Shown here: piece by piece, positions 1 to 7,275 of the stretch | How the letters are laid out: each line of letters begins with the position of its first letter | Numbering within the stretch: the first letter of the stretch is position 1 | Assembly (NCBI RefSeq): GCF_026013615.1 | Contig: NZ_JAPDPI010000030.1 | Location: 1-64,000 of the forward strand | DNA length: 64,000 bases | DNA from: Plebeiibacterium marinum | Lineage (GTDB): Bacteria > Bacteroidota > Bacteroidia > Bacteroidales > Marinilabiliaceae | Direction: 5' to 3' | Translations under genes and position numbers: made by a program | The notes under the pieces: generated by a model | Told to the model about the DNA's origin: nothing | Database searches by the model: none | What the model saw: only the letters and a program-made list of their open reading frames with translations

Positions 1-2
1 TA

Positions 3-158
3 ACTTTGACTTTGGCTATTCTGATTCTGATATACAAAAAACAAAATAATATCGGTTACAAAACTGCTGTTAGAAGATTTAGAATTGAACTTGATAAGCT
101 GATTACCAAGATGATGATTGTGTTTTCCGGAGGTGATCCGAACCTAGTCTTTCGTTAG
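3..158 (+). CDS. possible C-terminal end of an upstream gene (partial)
   Basis: One frame stays open from the left edge to a TAG at 156-158, giving about 51 codons. It starts with a hydrophobic stretch (LAILILIY) followed by basic residues, as in a membrane-anchored protein, and ends about 57 bases before the DUF5131 gene. Genes next to DUF5131 genes are often the three-Cys-motif partner TcmP, but this tail is too short to recognise. It could also be chance open frame in AT-rich DNA. Confidence 0.3.
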   Translation, partial: TLTLAILILIYKKQNNIGYKTAVRRFRIELDKLITKMMIVFSGGDPNLVFR

Positions 159-215
159 CGAAATCATGTTCCGAACACTAAAGTACATTGCCCTTTATTA
201 AAGAGTAGAAATGTT

Positions 216-1085
216 ATGCACGATATTTGGAATCCGTGGCACGGTTGTACAAAAATAAGCGAAGGCTGTCAGTATTGTTACATGTTCTTTCTTGACAGGC
301 AACGTGATAAAGAAGGTTCTAATATCTACAAAACTAAATCAGGCTTTAATTATCCGTTACAGAAAAACAGGAACGGACAATACAAGATTAAAAGTGGTGA
401 ATTAATTCGGGTTTGCATGACTTCCGATTTCTTTTTGGAAGAAGCAGATTGCTGGCGGAATGAAGCCTGGCAAATGATGAAAATTCGCAGTGATGTTAAG
501 TTCTTTCTACTAACCAAACGCCCAGAAAGAGTTGAAAAGTGTTTGCCAAATAATTGGGACGATGGTTGGGAAAACATCTTCTTTAATGTGACCTGCGAAA
601 ATCAAAAGCGTGCCGATGAAAGAATCCCCATTCTCTTAAAATTACCCTTTAAACATAAGGGAATTATGACTGCGCCTTTAATTGGCGACATCCAAATTGA
701 AGATTATCTGAAAACCGGACAAGTTGAACAAGTGATTGCCGGAGGTGAAAATTATGATGGAGCAAGGCCTTGTAATTTTGATTGGATAAAATCTTTGCAA
801 CGTCAATGTATCAAATACAATATCTCATTCTGCTTTATCGAAACCGGAACCAATTTTATAAAAGACGGTATAGCTTACTCCATTCCAAAGAAATCAGTTC
901 AAAGCCAGATGGCATTTAAATCGGGCATGAATTACAAAGGAAAGCCCATTAACTTTATTCTAAAAGATACAATGGGATTTCCTATAGAACCTATCTACAT
1001 GTACCAACCCAAATACAAGATTAATTGCCATACTTGCGGAAGCAAGCCAATTTGCAATGGATGTTGTGATTGTGGGAGGTGTTAA
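216..1085 (+). CDS. DUF5131 (phage Gp37/Gp68-like) three-cysteine protein
   Basis: The protein is 289 residues, close to the usual family size. It opens with the family signature WNPWHGC and a cysteine cluster at C11, C18 and C21 (CX6CX2C), which resembles a radical-SAM type iron-sulfur site; no substrate is known. The middle part contains TKRPERVEKCLPNNWDDG and VIAGGENYDGARPCNFDW, both typical of DUF5131. An extra feature is a cysteine-dense tail, with seven Cys among the last 19 residues (271, 274, 280, 283, 284, 286, 289), which could hold additional metal. The family is common in phages and mobile islands, which fits the patchy gene content that follows. The ATG at 216 begins exactly at the conserved N-terminus. 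The family call is firm; the activity is not known. Confidence 0.85.
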   Translation: MHDIWNPWHGCTKISEGCQYCYMFFLDRQRDKEGSNIYKTKSGFNYPLQKNRNGQYKIKSGELIRVCMTSDFFLEEADCWRNEAWQMMKIRSDVKFFLLTKRPERVEKCLPNNWDDGWENIFFNVTCENQKRADERIPILLKLPFKHKGIMTAPLIGDIQIEDYLKTGQVEQVIAGGENYDGARPCNFDWIKSLQRQCIKYNISFCFIETGTNFIKDGIAYSIPKKSVQSQMAFKSGMNYKGKPINFILKDTMGFPIEPIYMYQPKYKINCHTCGSKPICNGCCDCGRC

Positions 1086-1095
1086 CTTGACTTTA

Positions 1096-1335
1096 CTACT
1101 TCAAATAAATCTGTTTCAAATATGTATTTAAATCCGCTGTTTTTCGTCCGATTAAATTTTCTAAAGTCGGGTCAACAAGGTTAGCATCGTTATTTTTTAT
1201 TGCCGTTGCGAACATTAATGAAACCTGTGCCAACTGTTCAGGAATATTCATTTGTTTCAATGTCTCCAAAAAGACAGCAGGTTCAGGGCTATTGTATTTG
1301 ATTGTTGTGAAATCTGGTGAAAATAAATCTATTAG
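1096..1335 (-). pseudogene. 3' remnant of an NmrA-like NAD(P)-binding oxidoreductase
   Basis: On the minus strand about 80 codons are open and read like the C-terminus of NmrA-type oxidoreductases, including FLETLKQMNIPEQLAQ and LIGRKTADLNTYLKQIY, and end at a TAG (1096-1098). There is no start codon, Rossmann N-terminus or room for one: the fragment begins directly after the TAG stop of the neighbouring AraC gene and in the same frame. It is best read as the tail of an oxidoreductase gene whose first two thirds were lost when the AraC gene was joined to it. The family assignment rests on recognition of the C-terminal pattern only. Confidence 0.6.
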
Positions 1336-2145
1336 CTAAGAAATATCCAATATGTCAGATGCATTTACCCCAAATCTTTCCTTAAATGATGTCGAAAAAT
1401 GAGAGAAATTCTCAAATCCAACATGGTAATATACATCAGATGGTTTCTGTTTTTTCTCAACTATTAAATACTTAGCTTCATCAAGACGTTTTTCCCGTAG
1501 CCATTTTTCAGGAGTTTCGTTATATGTTTTTTTGAAATCTCGTTTAAATGTCGAAAGGCTTCTTCCTGTTAACCGTGCAAATTCCTTTATTGGAATCTTG
1601 AAAGTAAAATTCTTGTTCATGTATTTTTCCAAGTCGATTTTATAGGGTTCGGTGAGGTCAAATATCATCTGCTCAAGATTTGGATGATGATTCATTAAAA
1701 GTTCAAGGGCTTCCAATGATTTAATTGATGCAACTGTACCTGTTAATTTTGAGACTTGGTTAAAATAGGGCATAAAAGATTCAAAATATGCCCTAATGAA
1801 TTTAGATTGAGTCAAATCTATATAAGGCTTTCCCTTGTATTTTTCAGTCGTTGGAATATTATGGTTTTTTGCATAATCTTGAAGCATTTCAGGTGTGAAA
1901 AATATACTTACCGACTTATAACTAAATCCTTCGTCATCAGACATTTTAATAGATTTAATCAACTCGTTCTTGCGAATCAATGCAATGTCACCAGGTTCAC
2001 CCACAACATCAAAATCTGAAAATCGTAAATGTTTTTTTCCGCTTACCATGAAACTAAGGGTAAGCTCAGGAACAATTTGGTCACTATCAAATGTTTTAGC
2101 TTTTTCATCGCTAAACATTATATTTTCAACAATCTGCGTTTTCAT
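1336..2145 (-). CDS. AraC family transcriptional regulator
   Basis: The protein is 269 residues. The C-terminal 95 residues hold two helix-turn-helix motifs of the AraC/XylS type (FARLTGRSLSTFKRDFKK, then the second helix pair ending in GFENFSHFSTSFKERFG). The N-terminal 160 residues look like a sensing and dimerisation domain of the cupin-like kind found in Bacteroidota regulators. The gene lies 26 bases downstream of an SDR gene on the same strand, so the two are probably cotranscribed, and it may control that SDR or the oxidoreductase whose remnant follows its stop codon. The final residues (NASDILDIS) are slightly atypical for the family, consistent with a rearrangement at the 3' end, but the DNA-binding domain is complete. 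Confidence 0.88.
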   Translation of the reverse strand: MKTQIVENIMFSDEKAKTFDSDQIVPELTLSFMVSGKKHLRFSDFDVVGEPGDIALIRKNELIKSIKMSDDEGFSYKSVSIFFTPEMLQDYAKNHNIPTTEKYKGKPYIDLTQSKFIRAYFESFMPYFNQVSKLTGTVASIKSLEALELLMNHHPNLEQMIFDLTEPYKIDLEKYMNKNFTFKIPIKEFARLTGRSLSTFKRDFKKTYNETPEKWLREKRLDEAKYLIVEKKQKPSDVYYHVGFENFSHFSTSFKERFGVNASDILDIS

Positions 2146-2171
2146 AATTATTTCCCAATTTATTAAAAACC

Positions 2172-2987
2172 TTAAAATTTCAATTGACTTTGAAGCATTT
2201 TATCAAATAATTTGTCTGAAAGAAGCCATCTCATAAACAAGGTTGGTTTAATTCCAAATCCTCCTGCATATCGGGTTTTTGGATTTTTAGATTCAATACC
2301 TTTTAAAATTAGTTTTGAAATAACGATTGGTTTAGATGCATTATGAACCATTTTCTTATTTGCATCAACAGTTCTTGTGATAGCTTCCTTGTATGCCGAT
2401 TTATCCGCATTTTTTACCATGCTATCTAATGCAATATGTGCAAATTCAGATTCTATTGCGCCAGGCTCAATAATGACAACATCAATCCCGAATTGTTTAA
2501 CTTCATTTCGCAATGAATCGCTCAATCCTTCAAGTGCGAATTTGCTTGAATGATACCAACTACCGTAAGGTGTTGCAAACCTGCCACCGCCAGAAGTAAT
2601 ATTGATAATTTTGCCATATTTGTTTTTACGCATTGATGGTAATACCAATTGTATCAAACGGGCAACACCAAATACATTTACCTCATATTGGTATCTTGCG
2701 GTTTCGATACTAACATCCTCAAGTGCTCCATAAGTACCAAAACCTGCATTATTTATTAGAATATCAATTCGGTTTTCAGTTTTCATAATCGATTCAACAG
2801 CATTAACTATTGAATTCTCATTTGATACATCCAAGTGGATTGGTTTGATTCCAAACGATTTAAGTTCTTCTAATTTTTCTGTCCGCCTTGCAGCGGCATA
2901 AACTTTATAGCCTTTCTCAGCTAATAATCTAGCGGTTTGGTTTCCAATACCCGATGATGCTCCAGTTAATAAAACAACCTTTTTCAT
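2172..2987 (-). CDS. SDR family NAD(P)-dependent oxidoreductase
   Basis: This is a 271-residue classical short-chain dehydrogenase. The cofactor motif TGASSGIG is at residues 8-15, the NNAG structural motif at 79-82, and the catalytic set is present as S132, Y145 and K149 (YHSSK). An AAARR sequence after the second beta strand suggests a preference for NADP(H). The reaction is oxidation or reduction of an unidentified alcohol or carbonyl; the closest subgroup by eye is the YdfG/DltE-like oxidoreductases. It is the first gene of a two-gene transcript with the AraC regulator. A -7 type box (TAATTTTG on the minus strand, 3018-3025) lies about 30 bases upstream of the start. Confidence 0.88.
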   Translation of the reverse strand: MKKVVLLTGASSGIGNQTARLLAEKGYKVYAAARRTEKLEELKSFGIKPIHLDVSNENSIVNAVESIMKTENRIDILINNAGFGTYGALEDVSIETARYQYEVNVFGVARLIQLVLPSMRKNKYGKIINITSGGGRFATPYGSWYHSSKFALEGLSDSLRNEVKQFGIDVVIIEPGAIESEFAHIALDSMVKNADKSAYKEAITRTVDANKKMVHNASKPIVISKLILKGIESKNPKTRYAGGFGIKPTLFMRWLLSDKLFDKMLQSQLKF

Positions 2988-3160
2988 AATCTCAATTTTT
3001 AAATTATTAATACATTACAAAATTAGGTACAGAACGAAAAAGATGTTTTTGTCAGCGGTTCATTAAATTTTGGTCACAGGTTCATTTTCTCAGAGGTTCT
3101 AAATATTATAATAAGTACAAGAAAGAACCATTCTTTAGGACTAGGCTATTATTACAATAA

Positions 3161-3182
3161 AAAAGCCTCAATAGAGGCTTTT
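3161..3182 (-). terminator. intrinsic terminator of the 6.2-3.2 kb minus-strand operon
   Basis: Perfect nine-base arms AAAAGCCTC and GAGGCTTTT enclose a four-base loop (AATA). Read on the minus strand the stem is followed by a T-rich run (complement of 3156-3164). It sits about 20 bases after the stop of the ricin-like gene at 3203, where an operon end is expected. Confidence 0.8.
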
Positions 3183-3202
3183 AGTAAAAATGATTTGTCA
3201 TA

Positions 3203-3730
3203 TTAAATCCACGGATTCTGCCGAATCAGTTTCCATCTTTGACTATCTGAATTATTCAATGGTTGTAAAACCAACTCAGCATCATCATCCTCAGAAGAAA
3301 TAGTGATATAAAGTTCAGTTCCTTTTAAACGGATGAAATAGGTGTCATTATCTTGTTTCAAAAACTCCCAGTACTGAAATTTACTTCCACCTAAAGATTT
3401 TTGCCATAGGCTAACACCCGGCTTGGGGTCAGAAACAGGTTCAAAAGTTTTTTGCGTGTACAGGTTTTTGAGCAAATATGTGCAGTCTTCAATCTGAATC
3501 ATCTCCCAGGTAATACACTCCCATACGTGATGGGGATAAAGGATTGTTTTAGCATTATCAGTGAAAATTGCATCATGTACACGAATATCTTTACCGGATT
3601 GGATATTCTGTAAAGCGTAAGTGTTAGCGTATTGTTTTTTCTTTTTAATGTCTTTTGTAAACCTTAAAATAAAAGGTATTGCTGCTATTACAAGCAATAC
3701 AATTGGTATGATTATTAATATCTTTTTCAT
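3203..3730 (-). CDS. membrane-anchored ricin-type beta-trefoil protein
   Basis: The protein is 175 residues when started at the ATG at 3730, which overlaps the TGA of the upstream SDR gene by the common ATGA arrangement; a longer reading frame begins 12 codons earlier but lies inside that gene. The N-terminus is one strong membrane helix (ILIIIPIVLLVIAAIPFIL). The rest carries ricin-B-like repeats with QxW signatures (QYWEF and SQRWKL) and the typical DDAELVLQPLNNSDSQRW pattern. This suggests a carbohydrate-binding or simply structural trefoil exposed outside the inner membrane. No catalytic motif is visible. It is the last gene of an AraC/oxidoreductase operon; its link to those enzymes is unclear. 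Confidence 0.7.
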   Translation of the reverse strand: MKKILIIIPIVLLVIAAIPFILRFTKDIKKKKQYANTYALQNIQSGKDIRVHDAIFTDNAKTILYPHHVWECITWEMIQIEDCTYLLKNLYTQKTFEPVSDPKPGVSLWQKSLGGSKFQYWEFLKQDNDTYFIRLKGTELYITISSEDDDAELVLQPLNNSDSQRWKLIRQNPWI

Positions 3731-4593
3731 CTGTAATCCTCCGTAGCTTTTAAACAGTAATCCCAAATAATTTGCTCGTTTTCGGGCGAATAATACTTAT
3801 CGTTTGCTTTTTCTTTTCCTTTAGGGCCAAGATACAGGTTTGAAACACCTTCCAATTCGGGTGAAGTTGCTCCCATAATGCTACCTTTTATTCCGGCTTC
3901 CATCGAGTTTGACATTAGAGCGCCCCAAATGGTATAGATAATTTTGTATTTCCATGATTTCATGGCATCACGACCAAGGCTTGATTTAACCGAGCCTGGA
4001 TGTGTTGAATTAAAGGTGACATTTTGGATACCTTGTTTTTTTGCTTCAAGTACAAAATGTCGCATTACCCAGATAATATACAATTTTGATAAACCGTAAG
4101 CCCTTGGCATAGTGTAGCTATTTTCCAGTTCAATATCAATCAAGTCAGGTTTTCCGCCCATTGCATGGGCTGCCGAAGCAACTGTAACAACCCGTGCTGA
4201 CTTGCTTTTTTTAAGAGTGTCCAACAAAAGCGTTGTTAAAAGAAAAGGAGATAGAACATTGATAACCATTGTTTTTTCGTGTCCTTCGGCAGTAAGCTCC
4301 CGTGTATCGGTAAACTGTGCTCCGGCATTATTTAAAAGTACATCGAGGCGGTCATATTTCTTCTTAATTTCCTCTGCAAAACGTTTCACATCTGCAAGTG
4401 AAAGAAAATCGGCTAAAAACATGTCGATATTATTACTGCCCGATTCTGATTTTATTTCTTCAAATGCAGTCTTTGTCTTTTTAGGGTTTCGACCGTGGAT
4501 TATAAGAGTATGTCCTTGTTTTGCAAGTGTCTTTGCGGTTTCTTTTCCGATGCCATCGGAAGCTCCTGTTACTAATATGATTTTGCTTTCCAT
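3727..4593 (-). CDS. SDR family oxidoreductase, retinol-dehydrogenase-like subgroup
   Basis: The 288-residue protein has TGASDGIG at residues 9-16, NNAG at 88-91, S140 and the catalytic pair Y166 and K170 (YGLSK). The serine-rich VTVASAAH and the HPGSVKSSL segment after the active site are typical of the RDH/WWOX-like branch of short-chain dehydrogenases. NHGRNP-like basic residues after the second strand suggest NADPH. The substrate cannot be read from the sequence; lipophilic alcohols or ketones are usual for relatives. It overlaps the ricin-like gene by four bases and follows the NAD-binding gene at 4617 by 23 bases, so translation is probably coupled within one operon led by the AraC gene at 6228. 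Confidence 0.85.
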   Translation of the reverse strand: MESKIILVTGASDGIGKETAKTLAKQGHTLIIHGRNPKKTKTAFEEIKSESGSNNIDMFLADFLSLADVKRFAEEIKKKYDRLDVLLNNAGAQFTDTRELTAEGHEKTMVINVLSPFLLTTLLLDTLKKSKSARVVTVASAAHAMGGKPDLIDIELENSYTMPRAYGLSKLYIIWVMRHFVLEAKKQGIQNVTFNSTHPGSVKSSLGRDAMKSWKYKIIYTIWGALMSNSMEAGIKGSIMGATSPELEGVSNLYLGPKGKEKANDKYYSPENEQIIWDYCLKATEDYR

Positions 4594-4616
4594 ATCTGTA
4601 TTTTTTTGATTCTGTT

Positions 4617-5279
4617 TTATGATATTTCCTTTTCAGCCATTGTCTTGATGTCTTTCACGTAAATGACACTTTGCATATAACCATGCTTCGATGCATAAAT
4701 CATAGATAAGGCCACTTGTTGCATGGTGGAAACAATATTCGGCATTACCAATTTTATAAAGGGAAGTAACCAGGAAATATATCTGTAGTATTTTTTAACT
4801 TTTGTTTGTTCTTTTGTCGCCACAATGAATCCTATTCTATAGCCAAAGGCTTGTTTAAATGGAAGTTTCATTAAATCATTTTCTGTTTTTCCTTTTATTC
4901 GTGCCCATGCCATTCGCCCTTTTTCACTACTGTCAGTTCCTCCACCACTTACATAAATAAATGACATTTGGGAGTTTGGATTTAAACACTTTGCAAAATG
5001 TAGAGTAGTTTCATAAGAAATACGCTTGTATTCTTCCTCACTAATACCAACAGAGCTAACTCCTGCACAAAAGAAACAAGCATCATAACCTTTGAGCTTC
5101 GTATCATTTTCCTTTAAGGCAAGAAAATCAGACACAATATATTCTCTTAATTTGGGGTGTTTAATTCCAATTGGTTTTCGGCTTACGCTTAACACCTCAG
5201 TTATTTGTGAAAGCTTTAAGCATTCCAGCATTATGCCTTCACCAACCATTCCTGTTGTTCCTGTAATTATAATTTTCAT
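4617..5279 (-). CDS. NAD(P)-binding Rossmann protein, epimerase/HTATIP2-like
   Basis: The likely start is the ATG at 5279, giving 220 residues that begin with the nucleotide-binding loop GTTGMVGEG at residues 7-15; the longer open frame upstream runs inside the AraC gene and is not credible. VLSVSRKP and the YVSGGGTDSSEKGR segment are typical of small atypical SDRs annotated as NAD-dependent epimerase/dehydratase or HTATIP2-like. There is no clear YxxxK, so it may be a binding or regulatory protein rather than an oxidoreductase. The C-terminal part carries hydrophobic stretches (ISWLLPFIKLVMPNIV). It lies between the AraC gene (22-base gap) and an SDR gene in one operon. Confidence 0.75.
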   Translation of the reverse strand: MKIIITGTTGMVGEGIMLECLKLSQITEVLSVSRKPIGIKHPKLREYIVSDFLALKENDTKLKGYDACFFCAGVSSVGISEEEYKRISYETTLHFAKCLNPNSQMSFIYVSGGGTDSSEKGRMAWARIKGKTENDLMKLPFKQAFGYRIGFIVATKEQTKVKKYYRYISWLLPFIKLVMPNIVSTMQQVALSMIYASKHGYMQSVIYVKDIKTMAEKEIS

Positions 5280-5301
5280 CGTAACTATTTTAGATTGTGG
5301 T

Positions 5302-6228
5302 TTAGTTAAATGATTGCCTGAATTCCATAGGCGTTGTATTCGTCTTTTTCTTAAATAACTTATTAAACGATTGTGAATATTCAAATCCTAATTGATACGC
5401 AATCTCACTAATCGACAAATTAGTAGTACTCAACAACTCTTTTGCTTTTTCAATAATATGATTCTGAATGTGCTGTTGGGTAGTTTGTCCCGTAAGGCTT
5501 TTTAGCATGTCATTTAAGTAATGAGATGATACAAAAAGTTTTTTAGCAAAGTATTGTACTGTTGGTAATTCAGAGTTTTCGGTGTTCAGAAAATGCTCGT
5601 TTAGTAATTCCTCAAACTGAACTAGCAAATCGCTTGAAGCTTTTTTACGAGTAATAAATTGACGGTTATAAAACCGATTAGAATAATTGAGTAAAAGATC
5701 GAGATGAGAGACGATTACATCCTGAGTGAAATGGTCAATGTTTAATTCTATCTCATCTTTAATGTTTTCAATGATTCCCGTAATAAGGATGTCTTCTTTG
5801 TCTGATAAATGTAAAGCTTCATTTACTGCATAAGAAAAGAAACCATATTCTTTAATCTTTTTTGCCAAAGGAAATCCCTGTATTAAATCAGGATGAAAAA
5901 CAAGCATCCAGCCATCTGGTTTTTCAATTGGTACATCCGCAGAGGATTCTTCTATTTCAAGTCTTTGACTGGGAGAAACAAATGTCATCACACCTTCATC
6001 AAAATCGTAATATTGTTGTCCGTACCTGATTTTTCCCTGACAATTCTTCTTTAAATTGACTACATAAAAATTGAAAACGACAGGTTCAGTTATTTTCACC
6101 GTAGTCATATCAACATCATCAGCATTAACTACACTAATCAAAGGGTGCGATGGTTTCTTTAGATTCAGTAAAGTATGCAGTTCTGAAATTGAATTTAGTA
6201 CCTTATATGCAATTGCTTTCATGTTCAA
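5302..6228 (-). CDS. AraC family transcriptional regulator
   Basis: This 308-residue regulator has the AraC DNA-binding domain in its last 100 residues (FAKKLFVSSHYLNDMLKSLTG and IAYQLGFEYSQSFNKLFKK). The N-terminal part contains LVFHPDL, FFSYAVNEALH and NRQFITR, a pattern shared with the AraC protein encoded at 9310-10233, so the two are paralogues. It heads a minus-strand operon of NAD-binding, SDR and ricin-like genes and is divergent from the LUD-domain gene at 6423, which it may also control. An ATG two codons downstream of the annotated start is equally possible. Confidence 0.88.
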   Translation of the reverse strand: MNMKAIAYKVLNSISELHTLLNLKKPSHPLISVVNADDVDMTTVKITEPVVFNFYVVNLKKNCQGKIRYGQQYYDFDEGVMTFVSPSQRLEIEESSADVPIEKPDGWMLVFHPDLIQGFPLAKKIKEYGFFSYAVNEALHLSDKEDILITGIIENIKDEIELNIDHFTQDVIVSHLDLLLNYSNRFYNRQFITRKKASSDLLVQFEELLNEHFLNTENSELPTVQYFAKKLFVSSHYLNDMLKSLTGQTTQQHIQNHIIEKAKELLSTTNLSISEIAYQLGFEYSQSFNKLFKKKTNTTPMEFRQSFN

Positions 6229-6391
6229 TTATTTTATAATAATTCAAATACCTTTTATAGCACATTACAAAGTACCGAAATTTAAATTACGAAAAAGTAT
6301 CCAAATCGGGGGTAGTTGTATCCAAAAATGGGCAAGTTCATTTAATTGTATTAAGTCAATCTGTAATGGATGTAGTAATTGAGGAAAGTGT

Positions 6392-6399
6392 TAGCTTTG
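6392..6399 (+). promoter_or_regulatory. -7 promoter box of the LUD-domain gene
   Basis: TAGCTTTG fits the Bacteroidota -7 consensus TANNTTTG. It lies inside the longest possible reading frame, so transcription would begin near 6405; this argues for translation from the ATG at 6423 rather than from 6366. The same box is preserved in front of the decayed copy at 8628-8635. Confidence 0.55.
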
Positions 6400-6422
6400 T
6401 TGGCTCAAAATTGAATAGCATT

Positions 6423-7073
6423 ATGGAAGAATTAAGAGATAAAGAATCAATTATTCAGAATACGCTAAAACAACTAAAAGCTAATAACTTCGAAGTTTAT
6501 TTTGCGGAGGATACTGCCAAAGCAAAAGCCATTTTTGAAAATGATATTTTGCCGAATATTAAATTCAAAAGTGCCTCTTATGCAGATTCCATAACCATGC
6601 GGGAAACCGGTGCACTGGACTTGTTACAGAATAATCAGGACATTGAATTTATTGATACTTTTTCTCCCAATGATGATTGGGATACAAGAATTATAAAACG
6701 AAAGCAGGCGTTAACTGTGGATTTGTTTCTTACCGGCACCAATGCAATCACTGAATCAGGTTATCTTGTTAATCTGGATATGATTGGAAACAGGGTAGCC
6801 CCATTAACTTTTGGCCCGGAACATGTTGTGCTTTTTATTGGAACTAATAAAATAGTAAAAGACAAAGAAGAGGCTTTTCACAGGATTAAAACCATTGCTG
6901 CTACCTTGAACGCACAACGGCATACTAATTTCAAAATACCTTGTCAAACAACAGGTGTATGTGTCGATTGTAAAAGCAAACAAAGAATCTGTAATAGTTG
7001 GGTTATCACCGAAAAATCATTTCCCAAACACAGGATCAAAGTTATTCTTATCAATCAGGATTTGGGGTATTGA
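6423..7073 (+). CDS. LUD-domain (LutC/YkgG, DUF162) protein
   Basis: Started at 6423 the protein is 216 residues, the usual length of single-domain LUD proteins. The family pattern is visible throughout: FKSASYADSITMRETG, NAITESGYLVNLDMIGNR and FGPEHVVLFIGTNKIV. The C-terminus has four cysteines in CQTTGVCVDCKSKQRIC, a conserved feature of the subfamily that may bind metal or iron-sulfur. LUD proteins of the LutABC system take part in lactate oxidation, but solitary members like this one have no proven role. It is the intact member of a tandem duplicated pair; the second copy at 8658-9307 is broken. It is divergent from the AraC gene at 5302-6228. Confidence 0.85.
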   Translation: MEELRDKESIIQNTLKQLKANNFEVYFAEDTAKAKAIFENDILPNIKFKSASYADSITMRETGALDLLQNNQDIEFIDTFSPNDDWDTRIIKRKQALTVDLFLTGTNAITESGYLVNLDMIGNRVAPLTFGPEHVVLFIGTNKIVKDKEEAFHRIKTIAATLNAQRHTNFKIPCQTTGVCVDCKSKQRICNSWVITEKSFPKHRIKVILINQDLGY

Positions 7074-7076
7074 TTT

Positions 7077-7135
7077 TAATTCAAACCCCGAAACTCACTT
7101 GGCGACATGCCTATAGTCTTTTTAAACATCCTTTT
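7077..7135 (-). pseudogene. remnant of the 3' end of an AraC gene
   Basis: On the minus strand this stretch encodes FKKTIGMSPSEFRGLN and a stop, matching the last residues of the AraC gene at 9310 (FKKSVGMSPSEYRELN). At the DNA level it aligns base for base with 9308-9366, directly after the LUD stop codon in both places. No further AraC sequence is present to its right. It marks the edge of a duplicated LUD-AraC segment. Confidence 0.8.
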
Positions 7136-7157
7136 AAAAATGTATTATACTACAAAT

Positions 7158-7206
7158 AGTCGTTCGAATAAATGCAACATATAACAAAAAGTCGTTCAAA
7201 TAAATG
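7158..7206 (+). repeat. two direct repeats upstream of the AAA ATPase gene
   Basis: AGTCGTTCGAATAAATG (7158-7174) and AGTCGTTCAAATAAATG (7190-7206) differ at one position and are spaced 32 bases apart, about three helical turns. They lie just upstream of a -7 type box TATATTTG (7239-7246) and the ATPase start. They could be regulator sites or a footprint of the insertion that placed this gene here. Confidence 0.6.
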
Positions 7207-7275
7207 TGAATTAATTAAAAAAGACATTTGTAAAAGTGTATATTTGTATCCGCACAGATATGAAAAATAGTGGAT

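Noticed and set aside
4202-4609. 135-residue plus-strand protein
   Set aside because: It is antisense to a well-supported SDR gene and Ser/Phe-rich as expected for a shadow frame.
6366-6422. Longer N-terminus of the LUD protein
   Set aside because: A -7 promoter box lies inside this stretch, and the duplicated copy aligns from the ATG at 6423.
7158-7206. Target-site duplication of an insertion sequence
   Set aside because: Both copies are on the same side of the ATPase gene rather than flanking it, so they cannot be a target duplication.
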